From the NCBI GenBank assembly GCA_031265965.1, contig JAISBX010000046.1:1-5286 (forward strand): 5,286 bases of DNA. The letters are read 5' to 3'. Positions 1 to 5,140 of the stretch are shown piece by piece. Each line of letters starts with the position of its first letter. Within the stretch, counting starts at the first letter, position 1. Both the position numbers and the translations under genes were made by a program. This DNA comes from Oscillospiraceae bacterium (GTDB lineage: Bacteria > Bacillota_A > Clostridia > Oscillospirales > Oscillospiraceae). The notes under the pieces were generated by a model. It was given only the letters and a program-made list of their open reading frames with translations. It had not been told where the DNA came from and searched no databases.

Positions 1-98
1 CCGCGGTAGTTAGTCATCTCTGACGCGGCGCGTTCCAGCACGCTCAGAGGCAGCACGGAGGGGCCGGCGGAAAAGTTGTAGATTCTCTCGCTTGGCAT
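1..98 (-). CDS. serC: Phosphoserine aminotransferase SerC, N-terminal fragment (runs off the left edge)
   Basis: Reading the minus strand from the ATG at 98-96 gives 33 residues before the window ends. They begin [17 protein letters not shown] and end in EMTNYRG. The pattern (I)YNFSAGP-x-VLP followed by a helix ending in 'EM-x-NY-x-G' is the characteristic N-terminus of the SerC family. SerC is a PLP-dependent enzyme that converts 3-phosphohydroxypyruvate and glutamate to 3-phosphoserine in serine biosynthesis, and in many bacteria it also acts in vitamin B6 synthesis. The ribosome-binding site AAAGGTG (113-107) sits 8 nt before the ATG, which supports this start. The gene follows nadC on the same strand with a 94-nt gap, but an exact-consensus promoter in that gap suggests that it is transcribed mainly on its own. 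The PLP lysine and the rest of the protein lie outside the window, so integrity cannot be judged. Confidence 0.9.
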   Translation of the reverse strand, partial: MPSERIYNFSAGPSVLPLSVLERAASEMTNYR

Positions 99-126
99 AG
101 TAAAGGCACCTTTCTGTCAACAATAT

Positions 127-150
127 CGCGCCGCACGGACGCGCGGCGCG
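127..150 (-). repeat. GC-rich 8-bp inverted repeat (hairpin) in the serC leader
   Basis: CGCGCCGC (127-134) and GCGGCGCG (143-150) are perfect reverse complements separated by 8 nt. The hairpin would form about 11 nt into the predicted serC transcript and ends about 28 nt before the start codon. On the minus strand it is followed by ATATTGTT and not by a U-run, so it is not a standard intrinsic terminator. It could stabilise the 5' end or modulate expression, but no known riboswitch class was recognised. GC-rich DNA produces such stems fairly often. Confidence 0.5.
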
Positions 151-167
151 CGCAAGAATTACCGCCA

Positions 168-196
168 ATTATAATACCCCGCGCACGCGTTGTCAA
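168..196 (-). promoter_or_regulatory. Exact-consensus sigma-A/sigma-70 promoter for serC
   Basis: On the minus strand there is a TTGACA (196-191), a spacer of exactly 17 nt (190-174) and a TATAAT (173-168). All 12 hexamer bases match consensus. Transcription should start near 161, leaving a leader of about 63 nt before the serC ATG. The -35 box contains the TGA stop codon of nadC (195-193), so the promoter is packed against the end of the upstream gene. Confidence 0.85.
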
Positions 197-1062
197 ATGC
201 CATGTGATGTGTCGCGAAAATTTGAAAATTTCAGGCTTATGTCCATAGCGCTCGCGCTGTGGGTGAGCGAGCCTATGGAGATCATATCTACGCCTGTCGC
301 GGCTACGGAGGCAAGATCGCGGTCGCCCATGTTTCCGGAGGCTTCGGTGAGAGCGCGTCCGGCGATGAGGCGCACGGCCTCGGACATCTGTTCTATCGTC
401 ATGTTGTCTAACATTATGACGTCGGCGCCGGACTCAAGCGCCTGCGCGACCTGTTCTATGCTCTCCGTCTCCACCTCGATCCTCAGCGTGTGAGGCGCGT
501 TGCGCCTAGCGAGCGCTACCGCGGCGGCGACGCCTCCCGCGGCGGCAATGTGATTGTCCTTTATGAGCACGCCGTCGTACAGGCCGAAGCGGTGATTTGA
601 CCCGCCGCCGCACCGGACGGCGTATTTTTCAAGGGCGCGCAGACCCGGCGCAGTCTTGCGTGTGTCCGTCACGCGCGCTCCGCTGCCGGCGACGCACCGG
701 ACGGAGGAGGCGGTGCGCGTCGCGATCCCGGAAAGATGCTGCAACAGATTGAGCGCCGTGCGCTCGCCCGTCAGTATGCTCCGCGACGGGCCGCGTATCT
801 CCGCTATAACAGTGTCGCCCGGGACCTCGTCGCCGTCGGACACGAGCGGCGTAAATTCAACGCCTCCGTCAAGCAGACCGAACACGCGTGCGGCGACCCC
901 GAGCCCGCATATCACGCCCGGTTCCCTCACGCGGAACGTCCCCGCCGAGACCGCGTCCTCCGAGACGCAGCATCGCGTGGTGATGTCGCCCGACCCTATG
1001 TCCTCCGCCAGCGCCGCCGTCAGCAATTCGTCCCAATCGCCGTACCCTGCGCGTGAATACAT
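193..1062 (-). CDS. nadC: Nicotinate-nucleotide diphosphorylase (carboxylating), quinolinate phosphoribosyltransferase
   Basis: This cytoplasmic enzyme makes nicotinate mononucleotide, CO2 and PPi from quinolinate and PRPP, which is the entry step of de novo NAD synthesis into the pyridine nucleotide pool. The 289-residue length is typical of the family. Seen in the protein: the N-terminal AEDIGSGDITT signature (about 19-29); ERTALNLLQHLSGIATRT (100-117); DTRKT with Arg135/Lys136; NHRFGLYDGVLIKDNH with His157, Arg158 and Lys168; EVE (196-198); MLDN with Asp219; and the phosphate-binding SIGSLTHS (262-269). By alignment with characterised NadC proteins, these are the substrate-binding arginines, lysines and acidic residues, and all are present. 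The start ATG (1062-1060) is preceded by a G-run (1074-1069, 6 nt away), which is an imperfect ribosome-binding site. No nadA or nadB is adjacent; upstream lies a divergent gene and downstream lies serC. A dedicated promoter is seen at 1105-1134. Confidence 0.96.
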   Translation of the reverse strand: MYSRAGYGDWDELLTAALAEDIGSGDITTRCCVSEDAVSAGTFRVREPGVICGLGVAARVFGLLDGGVEFTPLVSDGDEVPGDTVIAEIRGPSRSILTGERTALNLLQHLSGIATRTASSVRCVAGSGARVTDTRKTAPGLRALEKYAVRCGGGSNHRFGLYDGVLIKDNHIAAAGGVAAAVALARRNAPHTLRIEVETESIEQVAQALESGADVIMLDNMTIEQMSEAVRLIAGRALTEASGNMGDRDLASVAATGVDMISIGSLTHSASAMDISLKFSNFRDTSHGI

Positions 1063-1104
1063 AAAAAGCCCCCCGATGTAAATATCATTGTGTGTGCCAT
1101 TTGT

Positions 1105-1134
1105 ATTATATACGACCCGGGCAAGCTAAGTCAA
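1105..1134 (-). promoter_or_regulatory. Near-consensus promoter for nadC
   Basis: On the minus strand there is a TTGACT (1134-1129), an 18-nt spacer (1128-1111) and a TATAAT (1110-1105). Transcription should begin near 1098, giving a leader of about 36 nt ahead of the nadC ATG at 1062. This is one of two divergent promoters in the 1063-1295 gap. No NAD-regulator operator (NiaR, NrtR or NadR type) was recognised with confidence around it. Confidence 0.75.
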
Positions 1135-1163
1135 GAAACCGCATTGCTTTATACTTAACCACC

Positions 1164-1176
1164 GCACTAGAAGTGC
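1164..1176. repeat. Short inverted repeat in the divergent intergenic region
   Basis: GCACT (1164-1168) and AGTGC (1172-1176) form a perfect 5-bp inverted repeat with an AGA centre. It lies between the -35 boxes of the divergent nadC and SLH-protein promoters. It could be a regulator site, but a match this short is expected by chance. Nothing else was recognised between 1135 and 1203. Confidence 0.25.
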
Positions 1177-1203
1177 AGTAGAGATTTTTCTGAGACAGAC
1201 GGC

Positions 1204-1232
1204 TTGATTAAGCGCGCCGCTTCCTATATAAT
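1204..1232 (+). promoter_or_regulatory. Promoter for the SLH-anchored glycosidase and obg transcript
   Basis: TTGATT (1204-1209) and TATAAT (1227-1232) are separated by exactly 17 nt. The -10 box is perfect and the -35 box matches at 5 of 6 positions. Initiation near 1239 would leave a leader of about 57 nt before the ATG at 1296. Since obg overlaps the downstream end of the first gene and no other convincing promoter was noted ahead of it, this promoter probably drives both genes. Confidence 0.7.
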
Positions 1233-1295
1233 AGCCGAAGCGCGGGGGCTCTCGGGAGCGGCTTGCGCGATCTCGCTGGGAGGCAAGTACATAAA

Positions 1296-3776
1296 ATGAT
1301 CATAAAAACAGACAAAATCCGGTGCGCCGCGCGGCGCGCGAGGGCTTACGGGAGATTGGGGACCGTCGCGGCGCTGATTGCGCTGGCGCTGGTACTGAAT
1401 ATCACGGCGTCGGCACTCGGGGCGGGCAGGACCGTATACACCAACACGCGCCGGCTGGCGGACAACCTCATATTTACGGATACGGTCTCGTGGAACGACG
1501 ACGTCGGCCGCGAGGAGAGCTACTCGCTCACGCTGACGGGCGCGGGCGAGGCGTACCCCATAATCATGGCGGACGACACGGTGTACGGAGGCATGACCAT
1601 ATCGCAGATGACGCAATACGCGGCGTCGCAGGGCCTCAACGTGCTCGCCGCGGTGAACACCGACTTTTTCTCAACGCAGACCGGGATACCGATAGGCGTA
1701 GCGGTAGAGGACGGGGAGTACATATCTAGCCCCGGCCCCGCTCCGTTCTCCACGGTGTCGTTCGACGGCGCCGGCGGCGTGCGTTTCTCGAAAAACGCCG
1801 CCGTGACCATCACCCTCTCGAACGACGGCGGCGGGCCAAGCACGGAAAATATCGGTAAGAGCGTAGAAATTATAAACTTTAATACGTACAGGCACGCGGC
1901 GGGCGGGCTCGTGCTCTATTCCTCGGCGTATTCCACCGTATCGACGCGCACGAGCTCGCCGGGCTGGTTCGTGAGGTTAAAAATACTGGAAGGCCGCCCC
2001 ACCGTATCCGGCAGTATGACGCTCGTCGTTGAGGACAAGCTGGAATCTGACGGCGCGATCGCGATCGGCGACGATTATCTCATACTGACCGCCGACGCGG
2101 ACGCAGGCTTGCAGGGCGCGTACGACTCGTTCGCTCCCGGCGACCTTGTGACTATGACGACGCGGTGCAACGACGAAAATCTGATAAACGCGCGCTGGGC
2201 CACCGGCGGGGGCGATATTCTCATCTCCGGCGGCGCGATCGCCGACTCCGCCTCTTGGACGAAGGAACTGCTCGGCAAGCACCCGCGGACGGTGCTCGGC
2301 GTGCGGAGCGACGGTTCCGTGCTGGCGTACGTGCTCGACGGCAGGGAACCGCAGCACTCCGAGGGGCTGACGCTCGCCGCGCTCGCGGAGGAAATGCTGC
2401 GGCAGGGCTGCGTCGACGCCGTAAACTTAGACGGCGGCGGTTCGTCAGCTATGAGCGTCAGGCTCACCGGGACACCGGAGAGCGTGATCATAAGCAAGCC
2501 GTCCGACGGCGCGGAGCGCAAGTGCTCCACATACCTCCTGTTTGTGACGGAGCTCGTGCCGGACGGCGTCCCGAGGCGATTAGCTCTCTCTAACAACGGG
2601 GTGATCGTCCTGCCGGGCTCGTCCTTCGAGCTGGGCTACGCCGCGAGCGACGCCGGCTTCGCGCCCGTGCCGGCGCCGCGCGACATAACGGCGTCGTCGT
2701 CGGGGCTCGGATATATCGAGGGGACAACATATACGGCGGGAAGCGAGGCGGGAGTGGACGCCATAGACCTGTATTCCCCGTCCGGCGGCGCCTCGGGAAC
2801 CGGCGAGGTATTCATAATCAAGACGCCGACGTCGCTTACGGTGAGGCGCGACGGGACGGGCGACGCGCTGACGCAATTGATCGTCGCGCCCGGTGAATCC
2901 GTCCGCCTATCGGTGTCGTCCACGTATTACAGGCAGGACGTCACGGCGCAGCCGGGTTCTTACGTCTATTCCGTGAATGAACTCATGGGGACAATCGATG
3001 CCGAGGGAGTGTTCACAGCCGCCGACGTAGCGGCGGGCTCCGGTGCAATCACCGTCTCCGCGGGCGAGAGGACAGTGACAATTCCCGTGGAGATACTCGG
3101 CTTCGACGACGTGTCGGGGCACTGGGCAAAGGAGTATATATACGCGCTGGCAGTGAAAAATATAGTTACCGGCGTCACGCCAAAATCGTTTTATCCAAAC
3201 TCGACGATGAAGCGCGGCGATTTTGTGCTCATGTTGTACAGGGCGGCCGGCAGTCCCGCTGTCGAAGGCTTCGTCCCGGCTGACGGGGAGACCGCGCCCG
3301 TGCCCGCCGGAGGGTTCACGGACGTCTACAACAACGATTACTACGCGCAAGCCGTTATGTGGGCGAAAAACGCGGGGATCACGCAGGGCGTCGGCGGCGG
3401 CTTGTTTGCCCCGCAGTCGGTCCTGACGCGGCAGGAGGCGTTCACTCTCGTCCGCCGCGCGCTGGATATGCTTATAACATCGGACGCGGCGGCGCTTCCG
3501 GAGGGCGACCTGACGCTGTTCACCGATGCCGCGGACATCGCCGAATACGCGCAAGACCCGACCGCCGTACTCGTCGGCATGGGCATTATAGAGGGTTCCA
3601 ATGGCGCGCTTACTCCAAGAGGGCAGTTGACGAGGGCGCAGATGGCGAAAATACTGGAGTCAGTCCTGACCTACTCCCCCGCCCCGGAACCAACTCCCGA
3701 ACCGACGCCGGAGCCAACTCCCGAACCAACACCCGAACCGACACCCGGGCCGGAACAGGAACAGGATCAAATATGA
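1296..3776 (+). CDS. Exported NAGPA-domain phosphodiester glycosidase with three SLH repeats and a (PEPT)5 tail
   Basis: The product is an 826-aa secreted surface protein. The ATG at 1296 was chosen because GGGAGG (1278-1283) lies 12 nt upstream and the signal peptide then starts cleanly. An in-frame TTG at 1263 would add 11 residues. Residues 1 to about 42 form a signal peptide: a basic Arg-rich N-region, a hydrophobic core (TVAALIALALVLNI) and a likely cut after ASA or ALGA. Residues of about 70-420 match the NAGPA phosphodiester glycosidase family (PF09992), with VNTDFF and GIPIG (about 120-134), TGGGDILISGG (303-313), HPRTVLGVRSDG (329-340) and the hallmark NLDGGGSSAM (377-386). Family members cleave sugar-phosphodiester bonds, but the substrate here is unknown. 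Residues 420-600 are beta-rich and Ig/BIG-like. Three SLH repeats follow (about 602-649, 673-722 and 741-791), each with a TRAE-like motif (KRGD, TRQE, TRAQ), which in the family bind pyruvylated cell-wall polysaccharide. The C-terminus is five PEPT repeats. The stop codon overlaps the start of obg. The domain calls are strong, but the biological role is inferred. Confidence 0.88.
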   Translation: MIIKTDKIRCAARRARAYGRLGTVAALIALALVLNITASALGAGRTVYTNTRRLADNLIFTDTVSWNDDVGREESYSLTLTGAGEAYPIIMADDTVYGGMTISQMTQYAASQGLNVLAAVNTDFFSTQTGIPIGVAVEDGEYISSPGPAPFSTVSFDGAGGVRFSKNAAVTITLSNDGGGPSTENIGKSVEIINFNTYRHAAGGLVLYSSAYSTVSTRTSSPGWFVRLKILEGRPTVSGSMTLVVEDKLESDGAIAIGDDYLILTADADAGLQGAYDSFAPGDLVTMTTRCNDENLINARWATGGGDILISGGAIADSASWTKELLGKHPRTVLGVRSDGSVLAYVLDGREPQHSEGLTLAALAEEMLRQGCVDAVNLDGGGSSAMSVRLTGTPESVIISKPSDGAERKCSTYLLFVTELVPDGVPRRLALSNNGVIVLPGSSFELGYAASDAGFAPVPAPRDITASSSGLGYIEGTTYTAGSEAGVDAIDLYSPSGGASGTGEVFIIKTPTSLTVRRDGTGDALTQLIVAPGESVRLSVSSTYYRQDVTAQPGSYVYSVNELMGTIDAEGVFTAADVAAGSGAITVSAGERTVTIPVEILGFDDVSGHWAKEYIYALAVKNIVTGVTPKSFYPNSTMKRGDFVLMLYRAAGSPAVEGFVPADGETAPVPAGGFTDVYNNDYYAQAVMWAKNAGITQGVGGGLFAPQSVLTRQEAFTLVRRALDMLITSDAAALPEGDLTLFTDAADIAEYAQDPTAVLVGMGIIEGSNGALTPRGQLTRAQMAKILESVLTYSPAPEPTPEPTPEPTPEPTPEPTPGPEQEQDQI
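3684..3743 (+). repeat. 12-bp tandem repeat encoding (Pro-Glu-Pro-Thr)5
   Basis: Five consecutive 12-bp units, each a variant of CCGGAACCAACT, encode PEPT five times at the end of the SLH protein (residues 797-816). The units differ mostly at third codon positions (CCG/CCC, GAA/GAG, CCA/CCG, ACT/ACG/ACA). This suggests selection on the protein sequence or an old expansion, and not a recent slippage event. Copy number is a whole number of codons, so expansion or loss would keep the frame. It ends 29 nt before the obg start codon. Confidence 0.9.
3757..3766 (+). promoter_or_regulatory. Ribosome-binding site for obg inside the upstream gene
   Basis: Two AGGA cores occur here (3757-3760 and 3763-3766). 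The second is 6 nt from the ATG at 3773, which is good Shine-Dalgarno spacing. The site lies within the last codons of the SLH-protein gene. Together with the ATGA stop/start overlap, this supports translational coupling and decides the obg start. Confidence 0.65.
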
Positions 3777-5050
3777 TAACTTTTGTAGATAAAGCTGAAA
3801 TAAGCATACGCGCGGGCGACGGCGGCAACGGCGCCGTGTCGTTCCGGCGCGAGAAATACGTCGCGGCGGGCGGTCCCGACGGCGGCGACGGCGGCCGCGG
3901 CGGCGACGTTATTTTCACAGCTCAGCCGAATATGTCCACGCTCATGGATTTCCGCTACAAGCGCAAGTACGCCGCACAGTCCGGCGCCGACGGCACGGGG
4001 CGCAACCGCACGGGCAAGGACGGCGAAGATCTTATCATATCCGTTCCCGGCGGAACGCTCGTGCGCGACGCCGCGAGCGGCTCGATAATCTGCGACATGT
4101 CGGGCGATTGCGAGCGCTTCCGTATCGCGCGCGGCGGAAACGGCGGCTGGGGCAATAGGCATTTTGCCACGCCGACGCGTCAGGCGCCGCGTTTCGCCAA
4201 GAGCGGTATGCCGGGCGAGGAGCTCGACGTAGTGCTGGAGCTGAAGCTCTTAGCCGACGCGGGCATTATAGGCCTGCCTAACGCGGGTAAGTCCACGCTG
4301 TTGTCTGTGATGTCAAAGGCGCGCCCCAAGATCGCCAATTACCGCTTTACCACGCTGTATCCAAACCTCGGCGTCGCGGCGCCGGGCGGCGCCGCGCCTT
4401 TTGTGCTCGCCGACATCCCCGGGCTCATAGAGGGCGCATCGGAGGGCGCGGGCCTGGGGCACGATTTCCTGCGCCATATTGACAGGTGCAGGCTGCTCAT
4501 CCACGTGGCGGACGTCTCAGAGAGCGAAGGACGGCGCGCGTCGGACGACTTCGACACTGTGAACGCGGAGCTCGGCAAGTACAGCGAGAAGCTGGCGTCG
4601 AGGCCGCAGATAGTCGTGGCTAACAAGTGCGACATAGCGGACAGCCGCGCGATCGACGAGTTCAGGGAGCACGTATCCGCTCTCGGCTACGATATGCTGG
4701 AGATATCCGCCGCCACGTCCGCCGGCGTCCGCGAGCTGACCGACGCCGTTATAAACCGCCTCGCCGGTCTGCCGCCCACCGCAGTCTACACGCCGGACTA
4801 CATCCCGCCTCCGCCGGATCTCGGCTCTCCGGAAGAGCTCGACGTCACGGTGAAGGACGGCGTATGGCTCATCGAGGGCAAGTGGATGGAGCGCCTAGTG
4901 CGCAACGTCAACTTCTCCGATTTCGAGTCCAAAATGTTCTTTGAGCGCACCTTAAAAAATGCCGGCGTCTACGCCCGTTTGAAAAACATGGGCATACAAG
5001 AGGGGGATACCGTAAGCATATACGATCTGGAATTTGAGTATGTAGATTAA
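3773..5050 (+). CDS. obg: GTPase Obg/CgtA, ribosome-assembly GTPase
   Basis: This 425-aa protein is complete and matches the usual Firmicutes Obg length. Obg is an essential cytoplasmic GTPase that binds the 50S precursor and links ribosome maturation to nutrient and ppGpp status. Residues 1-158 form the glycine-rich Obg fold (MITFVDKAEISIRAGDGGNG, GGPDGGDGGRGGDV, ARGGNGGWGNRHF). The G domain carries G1 GLPNAGKST (167-175), G2 around FTTLYPNLG (192-200), G3 DIPGLIEGA (214-222), G4 NKCD (284-287) and G5 SAA (312-314). Residues of about 355-425 form the C-terminal OCT domain, ending in YDLEFEYVD. The ATG at 3773 overlaps the upstream TGA and has AGGA 6 nt before it; the open frame extends further 5' only as a shadow of the SLH gene. 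The common rplU-rpmA (L21/L27) neighbours are absent; its upstream partner is a surface glycosidase. No clear intrinsic terminator follows. Confidence 0.97.
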   Translation: MITFVDKAEISIRAGDGGNGAVSFRREKYVAAGGPDGGDGGRGGDVIFTAQPNMSTLMDFRYKRKYAAQSGADGTGRNRTGKDGEDLIISVPGGTLVRDAASGSIICDMSGDCERFRIARGGNGGWGNRHFATPTRQAPRFAKSGMPGEELDVVLELKLLADAGIIGLPNAGKSTLLSVMSKARPKIANYRFTTLYPNLGVAAPGGAAPFVLADIPGLIEGASEGAGLGHDFLRHIDRCRLLIHVADVSESEGRRASDDFDTVNAELGKYSEKLASRPQIVVANKCDIADSRAIDEFREHVSALGYDMLEISAATSAGVRELTDAVINRLAGLPPTAVYTPDYIPPPPDLGSPEELDVTVKDGVWLIEGKWMERLVRNVNFSDFESKMFFERTLKNAGVYARLKNMGIQEGDTVSIYDLEFEYVD

Positions 5051-5105
5051 GAAATACTCGTATGCCGCAAATTTTCAACGGCGCAACATTCCTCAAAATT
5101 GCCTA

Positions 5106-5134
5106 TTGACAAACCTCTAGCAATCTGCTAGACT
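5106..5134 (+). promoter_or_regulatory. Promoter of the T-box-controlled downstream gene
   Basis: A perfect TTGACA -35 box (5106-5111), a 17-nt spacer (5112-5128) and a TAGACT -10 box (5129-5134, 4 of 6 matches) lie in order. Predicted initiation near 5141 places the whole T-box Stem I in the transcript. The position, 56 nt past the obg stop codon, marks the start of a new transcription unit. A perfect inverted repeat covers much of the spacer and the first four bases of the -10 box. Confidence 0.7.
5116..5132. repeat. Operator-like 7-bp inverted repeat within the promoter
   Basis: TCTAGCA (5116-5122) and TGCTAGA (5126-5132) are perfect reverse complements around an ATC centre. The dyad covers most of the -35/-10 spacer and enters the -10 box, where a bound repressor would block RNA polymerase. 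Each arm contains CTAG, the core of the E. coli TrpR half-site, but the spacing between the CTAG cores (7 bp) differs from trpO (4 bp). The regulator is therefore unidentified. It is not followed by a T-run, so a terminator for obg is unlikely. Confidence 0.5.
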
Positions 5135-5140
5135 GGCGGC

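Noticed and set aside
115..120. A second TTGACA on the minus strand just upstream of serC
   Set aside because: It lies only 17 nt before the start codon, leaving no room for a -10 box and transcription start; it also overlaps the region of the ribosome-binding site.
736..1056. Plus-strand open frames opposite nadC (also 197-493 and 656-1081)
   Set aside because: They are antisense to a clearly conserved enzyme, have Arg/Pro/Ser-rich composition and show no convincing ribosome-binding site.
1263..1295. TTG start at 1263 for the SLH protein, adding 11 residues
   Set aside because: GGGAG (1254-1258) precedes it, but the spacing is only 4 nt and the start is non-ATG. The ATG at 1296 has GGGAGG upstream and gives a normal signal-peptide N-region. 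The TTG remains a possible alternative.
2907..3554. 215-codon open frame on the minus strand opposite the SLH region
   Set aside because: It is Arg/His/Val-rich, has no recognisable motif and lies fully antisense to the conserved SLH repeats. Such frames are common shadows in GC-rich genes.
3359..3772. Open reading frame continuing 138 codons upstream of the obg ATG in the same frame
   Set aside because: It overlaps the SLH coding sequence out of frame, reads the PEPT repeat as low-complexity Arg/Thr-rich sequence and has no Obg homology. The Obg fold starts exactly at MITFVDKA at 3773 with a proper ribosome-binding site.
4627..4944. Plus-strand open frame within obg in another frame
   Set aside because: It is an Arg-rich shadow of the obg G domain and OCT domain, whose own frame is intact throughout.
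5067..5102. Possible terminator after obg (GCAAATTTT paired with AAAATTGC)
   Set aside because: The stem is AT-rich with a bulge, the loop is about 19 nt and no U-run follows. It is too weak to call an intrinsic terminator.
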